A stretch of DNA of 64,000 nucleotides from an uncultured Desulfuromonas sp. (GCF_963676955.1 NZ_OY781461.1:3404225-3468224); one strand, 5' to 3'; shown: positions 16,901 through 24,652, numbered from the stretch's first letter. Translations and numbers: made by a program. Notes: generated by a model not told the origin, from the sequence alone.

Positions 16901-18380
16901 AAGGATGAGCCCGCTTGGGATTGCTGCGGCCAGTGGATTATTGTTCGGCACCATCATTACCCTGGTTATCATCCCGGTAATCTATTCATCACTGGATTCG
17001 CTTACAGCCCGTTTAAAGGCATTACGACATAAAAAGAAGATATCATCTGGTCTGGGAGCCCTTCTGCTACTCTTGTCTCTTGGGGGGAATGAGGTCCAAG
17101 CAAGCCATCAGCCGCAGGTCCTTTCCCTCGAACAAGCCATCGAGATCGCTCTTCAGAACAATCCGGATATTCGAAAAATACAGGCCAAGGTTGATTTCTA
17201 TAAAGGAGAGACACTTGTTTCCTCGTCCCCCTTAGAGCCGCAAATCAATCTGAACGGTACAGTCAGCAGCTCTCGGGAGGAACATGCTCTGGTACCAGGG
17301 CTGGCCCCCGCAAACCAAAGCTTTGATAAAGAACTCTTTCAGGCCTCACTATCAGCCCGCTATTTACTGGTTGATTTTGGACGAACCCGGGCAGCGATAA
17401 ATGCTGCGCTCAGTAACAAAGAGTCGAGTCGTTTTCTCAAAGAAAGGCAGCAACAGGAGACGACCTTTGCTGTTGCACAAGAATATCTGACCATCGTGGC
17501 TCTTGACGATTTGATCCAGGCAACACAGGCCTCTCATAAAAGCCTCATAGCTTTGGCACAAGACACCGATCAATTAATTTCTCAGGGGAAAGTCGCGGTT
17601 ATTGACCGCCTGAAAATCCAACTCCAGCAAGCCGAACTGGTCAACATATTAGCTGAATATCGGGGTCTGAAACGAATACATAGAGCTCTACTGGCTGAAA
17701 TCATGGGTATCGAAGGAAGTCTTCCTGAACTGATGGCCACACCCGATATTCCTGGAGCACTGGCTGTTTCTTCGTCGCCAATAATCCGGTTTAAAACTGA
17801 TTCTCGCACGGACATCATCGCACTAAAAAAAGCTGTTGAGGCGTCACAATTCAACGTAGAGGCAGCCAGATTACAGTTTCGCCCAGAGATAGAACTTTGG
17901 GGAAGTGCCGGAATTTATGGAGGCGATACCCCCATGGACTCAACTGGCCAATCCGCAGATAAAAAATGGCAGGAGGACATGACTCTTGGACTTCGCCTCA
18001 CCATCCCGATTTGGGATGGCCACTTGAGAAAAGGCAAGTTGATCCAGGCCAAAGCGACCCAAGAGATAGCCACACAGGAACTTACACGAAAGAGACTGGC
18101 TGTAAATAAAGAAATGGAAGCAGCTCTTTGCGATCTTGAAAGTGCCACCACAAAACTCAAGGTATCCCAACAGATGTCTGCTCTTGCCCAAGAAACACTG
18201 AGGCTTGAGCAGCTCAAATACGCCGTGGGTAAAGGAATCATAACGTCGGTATTGGAGTGCGAGGCAGACGTACTAGAAGCTCAAAGCCTAGTCGCACAGT
18301 CTGAAACAGCCGTTGTCATCGCAAGATTGTCCCTCTGTCTTGCTCGTGGAGAAATCAATATTGTTGGCTTTACTGAGTAA
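13926..18380 (+). CDS. RND permease fused to a TolC-type outer-membrane factor
   Basis: 1484 aa in one uninterrupted frame. Residues 1-1035 are a complete HAE1/AcrB-like RND pump: first TM segment near 10-30, periplasmic porter domains, and TM4 with GMVVDASVVVLEN, which has one Asp where AcrB has an Asp pair. From about 1036 comes KKK, a hydrophobic stretch GALLLLLSLGG and NEVQASH (A1059), which together look like a second signal peptide with cleavage after VQA. Residues 1060-1484 form an outer-membrane factor with two repeats of the coiled-coil TolC type (LEQAIEIALQNNPDI and its later counterpart). No start codon with a binding site lies at the junction. How the two parts reach different membranes is unknown; processing at the internal signal peptide would explain it. 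Confidence 0.88.
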   Translation: MSLPEFSLKSPYIIIALALIIFSLGSFAFWKVPTDLFPETVPPQVTIVTYQAGAAARDVANNITRIIEKELASLSGLKRIVSTSRDEVSSINVQFVYAKPIGEAVVDVENAISRIRGTLPHDISEPRLYRITDATRALVTLALSPATNSPKNLADIRLLAENDLKDRLLAISGIGDVQVFGGDRHEVEVRVNRNALEAHDLTLNHVVNLLARQNISAPGGTVYTNSKEYQIRISGEFDQLSALKDLSLRTPEEGTIFLRNIASVKLANADRRSIYHGNGINAVAVNILRPEKGRTVEAINNLKHALPDIQRSYPDINFAITEDQQPLIDLNVSGMRSSLWQAVVLTVLVIFLFLSNIRAAGVVSVAIPLSFLSAMVVLWFSPYTLNMVTLSGLIIAVGMVVDASVVVLENIYRHHHSDWALSPQDAAIFGTRQVAAPITAGMLTTVVVLLPVLFTGGYTGTIMKPLNTMIIATLVASLLISLTVIPIMASRLLNQTEERGKTPCFPGKQMTTILERLTAFYLSLVKTALNHRTLVLALTLVFLILTMRLVKPLLGEEQMPPMDTGIAIIEFDTDSSSPPEQVEAVLSRIEEMLNKTTEVKSISAMVGSEIDAISFGGGGSTAQSGKITVNLLPRTKRQRTIWQIEENWRQQLRLIDGIKSFRVSEYGATPVSTTKAPFNVLLSGPDTKVLDHLAEKVMQRMRNIPGLQDMRRTWHQDKIEQQIIVDPELARLYDTSPASVAKDLRTAIQGQVASTMALEGFLDIPIRVRYRPEQIQSISQLKQVSIPTCYGSTPLSNMAQIEKRYDQPYITRENLTNTIDITGGNKILTIAQVTRLAQQQLQDIELPAGYSMEMAGTVRDMNESQHELWQALFIGLVLLFILLVALFKSFIHPWTIMLSIPLAAAGAMWGLLAFNKPFCMPALMGIILLGGTIVNNAILMLDFILDARHSGTPKDDAILQSVELRLRPILMTAVSTVIGFSPLIFEMAVGLERMSPLGIAAASGLLFGTIITLVIIPVIYSSLDSLTARLKALRHKKKISSGLGALLLLLSLGGNEVQASHQPQVLSLEQAIEIALQNNPDIRKIQAKVDFYKGETLVSSSPLEPQINLNGTVSSSREEHALVPGLAPANQSFDKELFQASLSARYLLVDFGRTRAAINAALSNKESSRFLKERQQQETTFAVAQEYLTIVALDDLIQATQASHKSLIALAQDTDQLISQGKVAVIDRLKIQLQQAELVNILAEYRGLKRIHRALLAEIMGIEGSLPELMATPDIPGALAVSSSPIIRFKTDSRTDIIALKKAVEASQFNVEAARLQFRPEIELWGSAGIYGGDTPMDSTGQSADKKWQEDMTLGLRLTIPIWDGHLRKGKLIQAKATQEIATQELTRKRLAVNKEMEAALCDLESATTKLKVSQQMSALAQETLRLEQLKYAVGKGIITSVLECEADVLEAQSLVAQSETAVVIARLSLCLARGEINIVGFTE

Positions 18381-18394
18381 AGCCAACAATATTG
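18356..18394. terminator. Long perfect hairpin spanning the RND stop codon
   Basis: A 19-bp perfect inverted repeat (18356-18374 and 18376-18394) with a single central G. It contains the TAA of the RND gene and faces the converging ygbA-type gene. It is probably a bidirectional terminator; actual folding would open the innermost pairs. Confidence 0.6.
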
Positions 18395-18454
18395 CAAATG
18401 TGCAGGGATATCATCACGAAACATTGTACGGAATGGTTAAAAGGGATTTCTGAT

Positions 18455-18784
18455 TCAGAAAAAATAACGCCAGAGCCAGTCCAGTCGTCCCCGTTTAACG
18501 AAGTTTATGCCACTGAATTTCATCACCTGGCGAATACGCTCTCGCATTTCAGAACGGTAACAATGCACTGGGCAGTCCTTGCAAGCCGGTTTTGGATCCA
18601 ACAGACACTGCTGTAACCTCTTCAGAGCGTAATCAAGAAGTTCAGCGCATTCAGTGCAATAGTGCCGGCCCTGCTCTTCGCGCACAACAGAGCCCCCCGC
18701 GTTGAGATGATTCTGTCGGCAAAACGTGGCAATGAAGACACGCAGCACTTTTTCATCTTTGGCAAGCCGTTTCGCAGAAGTCAT
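18455..18784 (-). CDS. YgbA-type nitrosative-stress-induced protein
   Basis: 109 aa from ATG 18784, with GAGGTG upstream inside the preceding gene's end; a longer frame to 18889 overlaps that gene. The pattern RLAKDEKVLRVFIATFCRQNH, then YCTECAELLDYALKRL and CKDCPVHCYRSEMRERIRQV, is that of the YgbA family, named from its NO/nitrous-oxide-stimulated promoter in enterobacteria. There are six or seven cysteines, probably metal-binding. YgbA is linked to recovery from NO stress; the mechanism is not known to me. It is the last gene of the operon with a FNR-type box, 7 nt after the zinc-ribbon gene. Confidence 0.85.
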   Translation of the reverse strand: MTSAKRLAKDEKVLRVFIATFCRQNHLNAGGSVVREEQGRHYCTECAELLDYALKRLQQCLLDPKPACKDCPVHCYRSEMRERIRQVMKFSGINFVKRGRLDWLWRYFF

Positions 18785-18791
18785 CTCTGCA

Positions 18792-19034
18792 TCACACCTC
18801 GATTCCCGCCGCCTGAATGGCGCTGGGGTCGTGGGCATGACAGGGGGTGACCGCATAAACCATACCGCACTGCGGGCACTTGCCTTCAAAGGTGGTCATC
18901 TCAAAAGGCGTCTGACACTCCTGACAGGTTAGCGTCACGGCTGCGGGCATGGCCTGAGGGCTGAAGCCCATGGCGCGCACTTTGTTCAAAACATCCATTC
19001 CGCTGTTAAAATGTGCACTACATCCATCATGCAT
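18792..19034 (-). CDS. Small zinc-ribbon protein
   Basis: 80 aa, ATG 19034 with GGAGAC upstream. Two CxxC pairs, CQEC (about 37-40) and CPQC (about 53-56), form a rubredoxin-like zinc ribbon, and there is a further Cys-His-containing tail (TPCHAHDPSA). The N-terminal part, MDVLNKVRAMGFSPQ, is helical. There is no named family I can assign. It sits between the ABC ATPase (24 nt gap) and the YgbA-type gene (7 nt gap), so it is part of that operon and may be an accessory metal-binding or redox component. Confidence 0.65.
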   Translation of the reverse strand: MHDGCSAHFNSGMDVLNKVRAMGFSPQAMPAAVTLTCQECQTPFEMTTFEGKCPQCGMVYAVTPCHAHDPSAIQAAGIEV

Positions 19035-19058
19035 GATGTTGTCTCCTTGGTTAATTTT

Positions 19059-20057
19059 TTAAAGAACGTCCAGGGTCTCCCCCTGGCGAATCCGATGACG
19101 TAACGCCATCAGTTGTTGATCCAGTTGTTCGAGTTGCTTGAGGTTGGCCCGTTCCGCATCGCTGGTGTCAATGATCCGCGCCACGCCGCCATGACGGATC
19201 ACCAGCCTCCGCTGCCCCATCAGGGCCAGGATCGGGTCATGGGTTGCCATAAGGACAATCTTCTCCTCACGCACCAGCAACGCCAGGGCTTTTTTACGAT
19301 CAATCCCGGCATTTTCGATCTCGTCGATCAGCACAATGGGCGACTGGCTGAGGATCGCCGTGTCGGCAATCATCAGTGCCCGTGACTGGCCACCACTGAG
19401 TGAAGTAATCGGCGTGTCGCCGTCAAAAGGTTCCCCGGCCAGTTCATTGGCCTGGGCAATAATCTTCTTCACTTTGGTCGCACTGTCGGGAACAAAACGA
19501 CTCTCCGCATGAATCCGAATAAACTCTTCAACGCTCAGGTCCATGACAAAGTTCATGTTCTGCGACAACTGGGCAACCAGTTTATGCTCGGTGGAAAAAC
19601 GCCACGTGGGATCAGGAACGGCTCCGTTGACCAAGATCTGGCGCCCGGTCGGTGTGTCGCCCTGCGCCACCCATTCAATATCAGCCAGCAGACGACTTTT
19701 TCCGGAACCGGTCGGACCGACAATGCACACCACCTGTCCGGGTTTCAACTCCAGTTCAAAGTTTTCCGCGTCACCCTGTTTGTTGAAGCCTCCTTTGATG
19801 GTCAGCGACTGCACCTGCTCCTGAGTCGAGGACAACCCTTCCATCCCCTCGACATAGCTGACCAGTGCCTGGCAAAAAGCCTCGCGGTCAAGGCCGAGAT
19901 CTTCAAGCTGTTCGCTAGCCAATGCCGCAATATAGTCGGCAAGGCTCTGCTCCGCAGCGGGCAGGGTCAGGGCAAAGGAATCAAAAAAGTCACGGAGATA
20001 CGCGGCCTGTGACTCCACCTCAGCAAAGGGGCGGTTAAGCAGTTGATCGCGGGTCAT
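19059..20057 (-). CDS. Soluble ABC-type ATPase
   Basis: 332 aa. About 100 helical residues precede an ABC ATPase domain: Walker A GPTGSGKS (near 114), signature LSGGQSRALMI (near 220), Walker B IVLIDEIENAG and an H-loop ATHD. Its Q-loop position and the glutamate after Walker B are intact, so it should hydrolyse ATP. No permease gene is near, and there are no membrane segments. It overlaps the GTPase gene by 4 nt and is followed by the zinc-ribbon gene. Together with the solute-binding-like protein and the GTPase it probably forms a cytosolic machine; substrate unknown. Confidence 0.8.
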   Translation of the reverse strand: MTRDQLLNRPFAEVESQAAYLRDFFDSFALTLPAAEQSLADYIAALASEQLEDLGLDREAFCQALVSYVEGMEGLSSTQEQVQSLTIKGGFNKQGDAENFELELKPGQVVCIVGPTGSGKSRLLADIEWVAQGDTPTGRQILVNGAVPDPTWRFSTEHKLVAQLSQNMNFVMDLSVEEFIRIHAESRFVPDSATKVKKIIAQANELAGEPFDGDTPITSLSGGQSRALMIADTAILSQSPIVLIDEIENAGIDRKKALALLVREEKIVLMATHDPILALMGQRRLVIRHGGVARIIDTSDAERANLKQLEQLDQQLMALRHRIRQGETLDVL

Positions 20058-20749
20058 GCGTCACCTCCCAGATCCATTTTGCGCACATTGCCCATCTGGT
20101 GTTGTTCACCGATGCGCGTCTCGCCCAGACAATAGGAGCACAGGGCCGACGGCATGGAAAAGCGCAGCTTCTTACCGGTCAGCGTGGCATGGTCTTCGCC
20201 GGTGACCAGAAGGGTCGACAACTCAAATGCGCCCTGGCCGGTGATGCCATTGACATGCAGGATGGTCGCCTTAGGATTGACCTGGCGCACCCGCGAGGCA
20301 AACACTTCGCGTTCGGCCTGGGAAACAATATCGCCCTTGGTGATCACCACGATATCTGCGGCTTTGAGCATGGGACCGATTTTTTTCGGCGTGCCGATAC
20401 CACTGAGATTGTCAATGACACACACGGCCGTCACCCCCTGGATATGCGGGGCGCAGCGGTTGCACAAGCCAGCGCTCTCACTGATCAGCAGATCGAGTCC
20501 CTGCTCCTGGCCCCAGCTCATGCAGGCTTCGACATTACTGACGAAGTAATGATCCGGACATAACGCACCGGAAAGCCCTTTGCGCACGGCAATGCCACGC
20601 CGCGCATAGAGCTGATCATCCTCGGTGACCAGGCAATCGAACTTGACCACACCGATGGTGTGACCACGCTGTTTCAACGCATCGATGGCCTGGAGGATCA
20701 CCGCGGTTTTTCCCGATGAGGGCGGCCCGGAAACCGTGAGAAATTTCAT
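20054..20749 (-). CDS. HypB/UreG/CooC-like P-loop GTPase
   Basis: 231 aa. P-loop GPPSSGKT at residues 8-15, a switch region ESAGLCNRCAPH with a CxxC pair (near 90-101), VIDNLSGIG, and TKGD at the position of the usual NKxD guanine-specificity motif. A second cysteine pair, CSYC, lies near the C-terminus. Relatives insert Ni or other metals into enzymes (HypB, UreG, CooC) or act in cofactor assembly; the CxxC pairs fit metal binding. The gene overlaps both neighbours by 4 nt, so the three products are made together. Confidence 0.8.
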   Translation of the reverse strand: MKFLTVSGPPSSGKTAVILQAIDALKQRGHTIGVVKFDCLVTEDDQLYARRGIAVRKGLSGALCPDHYFVSNVEACMSWGQEQGLDLLISESAGLCNRCAPHIQGVTAVCVIDNLSGIGTPKKIGPMLKAADIVVITKGDIVSQAEREVFASRVRQVNPKATILHVNGITGQGAFELSTLLVTGEDHATLTGKKLRFSMPSALCSYCLGETRIGEQHQMGNVRKMDLGGDA

Positions 20750-21975
20750 GCGTCACCTCCGGCCACCGCCCGATTGAATACCGCCTCAGCATGGCGGATC
20801 AGACCGGCAATATCCTGTTCATAGATATAATCCCAGCCCAACCATTTCCATGGTGCGCTAGTAGGCAAGCTGTTTTGGACTGTGGGATTTAAAGAAGGAA
20901 ACAGGCCCTTCTGGGCAAGAATCGTCCCCACTTCTTCGCCGGCAAGCAGATCCGCCAAGGGGCGAAGTTCATCAAGGCGCTCACTTTTAGCCAGCATGAA
21001 GATCGGGCTGATAATCGCACCATCCTCGGGCCAAACAATCTCCACCGATGGCACGTGCGTGGCCATGCGGGTAAAGAAGTAGGGCAAAATCGTCACCAGT
21101 GGCTTGTCGTCCTGCTGGCGCGATGCCGTCTTGACCATCTGCGCCGGATGCAGCGAACTGAGCATGGAACGACCCAGCCGCTCAATACCTTCGTCGCCAA
21201 ACTCCTTGTGAAGGGTCAGCAGGATGGCATTGAACAGATCAAAATCACCCACCGGCAAGGAGATCTTCCCGGCATAGATCGGGTCGAGGATATCCGCCCA
21301 GGTGCGCGGCACCGGCAGCTCGCCCAACTGTTGTTTATCGACCATGAAGACGGCCGGAACCACCGAAATCATTGAATAGGCGTGCTGCGGATCAGCCAGA
21401 GTCAAGCCGTCAAAGTCCGCATTGACCGCTGGATACTCCAGAGCGGTGAACAGCCCATCACGGCAATAACCGCCAATCCCCTGCGGGTCGAAGAATACAT
21501 CAAAGCCGGCGGAAACAAACAGGTCCGGCAATTCGGCAACGCTTTTAGCCTGATGGATATGCTCTTCCATCCAGTCGGCGCCAACGGATGCCGCCTCAAG
21601 GCGGCTGCGCACCCGCAGGCCGGTTTGTGCTTCAAAGGCTTCCACCTCGCGGGTCACCACTTCGAGTAACGGCATACGGACCGGGCACGGCAACAGACCG
21701 GCCAGATCAATATCGTAGTGGTCGCGTTGGCGCTCCACCAGGGTGATATCCACCTGCTGGTCGGCTGCGTCAATACGTTCCTGCAACAGGGCAATAAACG
21801 CCGCACAATCGTAGCCTTTTTGGCTCAGGCCCGACTCCAGCTTGAGAAAGCGACCGACCCGGTCAATCATCTCTGGTTGAGCAAATTGCTCAAAGCCATT
21901 GGCGGTAAACACATCCAGTGTCTGCGGCCAAGTGTCAATAATCTGTTTGATGGTCATCTGTGGTTGTATCGACAT
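20746..21975 (-). CDS. Cytosolic solute-binding-like protein with N-terminal DUF1858 domain
   Basis: 409 aa. ATG 21975 has GGAGGG 5 nt upstream, and the N-terminus MSIQPQMTIKQIIDTW contains no signal peptide, so the protein should be cytosolic. Residues 1-35 match the DUF1858/ScdA-N type helical module (TIKQIIDTWPQTLDVFTANG). From about 95 to 400 comes a type-2 periplasmic-binding-protein fold (LPDLFVSAGFDVFFDP, PRTWADILDPIYAGKI, GDFDLFNAILLTLH) like iron- or sulfate-type ABC binding proteins. An exported-protein fold kept in the cytosol beside a GTPase and an ABC ATPase is unusual. A FNR-type box lies at -41.5 from the likely transcript start. Confidence 0.75.
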   Translation of the reverse strand: MSIQPQMTIKQIIDTWPQTLDVFTANGFEQFAQPEMIDRVGRFLKLESGLSQKGYDCAAFIALLQERIDAADQQVDITLVERQRDHYDIDLAGLLPCPVRMPLLEVVTREVEAFEAQTGLRVRSRLEAASVGADWMEEHIHQAKSVAELPDLFVSAGFDVFFDPQGIGGYCRDGLFTALEYPAVNADFDGLTLADPQHAYSMISVVPAVFMVDKQQLGELPVPRTWADILDPIYAGKISLPVGDFDLFNAILLTLHKEFGDEGIERLGRSMLSSLHPAQMVKTASRQQDDKPLVTILPYFFTRMATHVPSVEIVWPEDGAIISPIFMLAKSERLDELRPLADLLAGEEVGTILAQKGLFPSLNPTVQNSLPTSAPWKWLGWDYIYEQDIAGLIRHAEAVFNRAVAGGDA

Positions 21976-22027
21976 CGTACCCTCCTATATTTTGGAGAGA
22001 TGATATACCGGAACAGAGCGGTGTTCT

Positions 22028-22041
22028 TTGATGCAGATCAA
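22028..22041 (-). promoter_or_regulatory. FNR-type box of the solute-binding/GTPase/ATPase operon, class II position
   Basis: TTGATGCAGATCAA is perfect, and the palindrome extends to CTTTGAT-GCAG-ATCAAAG. Its centre is 29.5 nt before a minus-strand TATCAT (22005-22000), placing it at -41.5 from a start near 21993. Box and spacing are the same as at hcp. Confidence 0.7.
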
Positions 22042-22101
22042 AGATAACGACTTTTCCCTTGGATAAAACCACCAACGTTCTGGCTTGCCGGTTCGGCACC
22101 A

Positions 22102-22138
22102 TAAAAAGAGGAGAAAGGCACAACAGCCCTTCTCCTCT
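22102..22138 (-). terminator. Terminator of the ferredoxin gene
   Basis: A 13-bp stem with one mismatch, 22107-22119 and 22126-22138, followed on the minus strand by five T. It separates the ferredoxin from the operon downstream. Confidence 0.75.
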
Positions 22139-22170
22139 GGGTTTTGATCTGAACTTAAGCTCCAGATCAC

Positions 22171-22365
22171 TCATTCTTTCCAGTGGATACAGCCCACCGG
22201 ACACATATCAATGGCTTCACTTTGAATCTCATCTTCACTGGCACCAGAGCTGTTGTAAGCTTCGGCTTTCTCCGCATCGTTGTACCTGAATACATCGGGG
22301 AGATTTTCGATACACAACCCGCAGCTGATACATTCTTCCTGATCCACCCATACAGTTTTCGCCAT
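22171..22365 (-). CDS. Single-cluster [4Fe-4S] ferredoxin
   Basis: 64 aa, ATG 22365 with AGGAGGA 6 nt upstream. CISCGLC at residues 12-18 and the distant CPVGC give the four ligands of one [4Fe-4S] cluster, and the body is the acidic D-A-E-K-A-E-rich type found in anaerobes. It is a low-potential cytosolic electron carrier. It is transcribed alone, ahead of the solute-binding/GTPase operon but separated from it by a terminator. Ferredoxins of this kind are often electron donors to Hcp; whether this one is cannot be told. Confidence 0.9.
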   Translation of the reverse strand: MAKTVWVDQEECISCGLCIENLPDVFRYNDAEKAEAYNSSGASEDEIQSEAIDMCPVGCIHWKE

Positions 22366-22571
22366 GCCATCCTCCTGTTTAACGTGGTGAGTAAACGCGC
22401 GATCGCACCTGTATTCAGGCTAACGCATTTTCACCTGCCTGCAACAAAGCCTTACCATGGCCTCATCTTGAGCATAAGGAACGTTTTCTCCACAAACATT
22501 GATATGCATCAAGTTCACGTATAAAATTAAAATCTGCTTGAAAAAAACGTGCGAACAGATAAAATTCGGGC

Positions 22572-23228
22572 ATGATTGAGAATGATGATTCACCAAAAAC
22601 AAATCCTCTAGCTAAGCGGCTTGCCACGGCTATCAGACGTGAACAAATCGCTGAAACCTCTTTGAAATTGATCAGCCGACACGGACTGGAGGCTTTAAAT
22701 ATCGTGGCCATAGCAGAAGATATCGGACTTGCTCCTTCTGCGATCTATCGCCACTTTTCCGGTAAAGAAGAAATCCTTGAAGCTGTTAGCGGCTTACTTC
22801 AAGAACGCCTTTTGGGCAACGTCAGGAGAATTTGTGCAGAAACTGACGATCCGCTCAAACGTTTGCACCTGTTATTACAGTCTCATCTCAACCTTGTGCT
22901 CAAGGGCAGCGGCATTCCTCGTTATGTGTTTGCCACGGGCTCTGAAGGTGTTCAATCGACAAGAAAGTTACGGCTCTTTAAAGCCGTTGAACTCTACTTA
23001 AAAAAAGTTGCGACTCTTTTTCATGATGGACAACAAGCGGGGAAAATTCGTCATGAACTGGATCCTGGCGTCTTGTCCTACATGTATCTTGGCCTCATTC
23101 AACCAGGAATTCTCCTGCAACAGATGAGTGATGGAGAGTTTGACATAGAATCTCATGTTGAAGCAGCTTGGGAGATATTTTCCAAGACAATTTCGGTGAC
23201 TTCACAAAGCAGTCAACCAAATCAATAA
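22572..23228 (+). CDS. TetR-family transcriptional regulator
   Basis: 218 aa. N-terminal TetR helix-turn-helix: REQIAETSLKLISRHGLEAL, then IAEDIGLAPSAIYRHFSGKEEIL at about 45-67. The C-terminal ligand-binding domain is helical. The ribosome binding site is poor (CGGGC). The gene is followed by a divergent-looking control region holding GTGAACTTAAATTCAC (23271-23286) before the octahaem cytochrome. The same core palindrome stands before the RND operon and the chemoreceptor gene, which makes these the likely targets. The ligand is unknown. Confidence 0.88.
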   Translation: MIENDDSPKTNPLAKRLATAIRREQIAETSLKLISRHGLEALNIVAIAEDIGLAPSAIYRHFSGKEEILEAVSGLLQERLLGNVRRICAETDDPLKRLHLLLQSHLNLVLKGSGIPRYVFATGSEGVQSTRKLRLFKAVELYLKKVATLFHDGQQAGKIRHELDPGVLSYMYLGLIQPGILLQQMSDGEFDIESHVEAAWEIFSKTISVTSQSSQPNQ

Positions 23229-23270
23229 AGAATCAGTATAGACCTACAAATAAATTTTTTTACATTTTAT

Positions 23271-23286
23271 GTGAACTTAAATTCAC
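23271..23286. promoter_or_regulatory. Operator-like palindrome before the octahaem cytochrome gene
   Basis: GTGAACTTAAATTCAC, one mismatch from GTGAAT-N4-ATTCAC, lies 83 bp before the ATG of the cytochrome gene and 43 bp after the TetR-family gene. Confidence 0.55.
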
Positions 23287-23368
23287 AACTTGTCTAAAAA
23301 GTTCTGCCGCTATCTTGCATATTTAAAAAGATGAGATAGCGTTTACTTTCAACCAAGGGAGGCTGTCT

Positions 23369-24652
23369 ATGGATAATCGTTTAACGTTTTTACTCATCTG
23401 TACCACTCTGTTGATGACTGCTGGAGTAGCTTTTGCTGGAGATCTCTGTATTGATTGCCACAGCAAAACATCTCCCGGCCAAGTTGCCGACTGGCAAGCA
23501 AGTCAACATTCACACGTCGGCGTCACTTGTGACACCTGCCATGGAGATGCGCACACCTCTGCTGACGACTACAAAAATGCTGTACTGCCCGATGAAGCGG
23601 TCTGTGCCCAGTGCCACGAAGAACAGTTCACCTCGTTCTCACACGGCAAACACAACTATGGCTGGACCGTATTGAATGCCATTCCGGCAACTCACATGGC
23701 CCCAGATGAACTGATTGAAGGGGGCCGCGGCTGTGGCGGTTGTCATAACATGGGAATCAAGAGTGAAGAGCAAAAGGCTGACCAATTGGCCAAAGGCTAT
23801 CGCTATCAGAACAATTCTTGCGACGAATGTCATACCCGTCATGCCTTTTCCCTGAAAGAAGCCCAGAACCCTAAAGCCTGCCAGCAATGTCACATGGGAT
23901 ACGACCATCCACAGTGGGAAATGTGGTCGAGCTCGAAACATGGTGCGCGTTACTTTGCCAAAAAAGATGGAGATCTTCCTGAAGGGGCAGCGGCACCAAC
24001 ATGCCAGGACTGCCACTTACCCGATGGCACCCATGAAAATCATACTGCTTGGGGATTCCTCGGTGTTCGCTTACCGTTGCCGGAAGACCCACAGGCCGCA
24101 GCTGATCGCGTTACAATCCTCAAAGCCCTCGGCGTTTTACATCCCGAGACGGGTGAACCGACAGCCGTTTTTAATGCCGTCAAGGCTGTCGACATGGCAC
24201 GACTGGATCAAGCTTCATGGGAAAAAGAACGCAACAAGATGCTCGATACCTGCACTAAATGCCATTCCCGCACCTACGCCAAAGAGCAGCTTGACATGGG
24301 TGATGCAATTTTGACAAAAGCGGATCGCCTCATGGCCGATGCAATTGAAACGGTGGCGGCTCTTTACAAAGACGGGATTATCAAGAAGCCTGAAGGTTAC
24401 CCCTACAATTATCCGTTCATTCTCGCATTAATGCATACCAACGGTGCCAACTGGAATGAGAAACTTGATGAGCTTTCCTACATTGATCAGGTTCTTCTGC
24501 AGATGTATTTCAAGCATCGTATGCGCGCTTATCAAGCCTTCTTCCATGTCAATCCGGATTATGCCTATTGGTACGGCTGGAACATGATGACTCAGGATTT
24601 AGGTGAGATAAAACACCTGGCTCAACAACTGCGTGCTGACCAGCAGAAGTAA
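23369..24652 (+). CDS. HAO-family octahaem cytochrome c
   Basis: 427 aa, ATG with AAGGGAGG upstream. Signal peptide to about residue 23 (VAFAG). Eight haem sites: CIDCH, CDTCH, CAQCH, CGGCH, CDECH, CQQCH, CQDCH and CTKCH. The spacing, the CxxCH-TRHAFS segment and the C-terminal helical region (AYWYGWNMM) are those of the octahaem hydroxylamine-oxidoreductase/nitrite-reductase superfamily. In an anaerobe it more likely works as a reductase of nitrite, hydroxylamine or NO than as an oxidase; this is inference. No cytochrome partner is immediately adjacent; FprA follows. Regulation is probably by the TetR-family neighbour. Confidence 0.8.
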   Translation: MDNRLTFLLICTTLLMTAGVAFAGDLCIDCHSKTSPGQVADWQASQHSHVGVTCDTCHGDAHTSADDYKNAVLPDEAVCAQCHEEQFTSFSHGKHNYGWTVLNAIPATHMAPDELIEGGRGCGGCHNMGIKSEEQKADQLAKGYRYQNNSCDECHTRHAFSLKEAQNPKACQQCHMGYDHPQWEMWSSSKHGARYFAKKDGDLPEGAAAPTCQDCHLPDGTHENHTAWGFLGVRLPLPEDPQAAADRVTILKALGVLHPETGEPTAVFNAVKAVDMARLDQASWEKERNKMLDTCTKCHSRTYAKEQLDMGDAILTKADRLMADAIETVAALYKDGIIKKPEGYPYNYPFILALMHTNGANWNEKLDELSYIDQVLLQMYFKHRMRAYQAFFHVNPDYAYWYGWNMMTQDLGEIKHLAQQLRADQQK

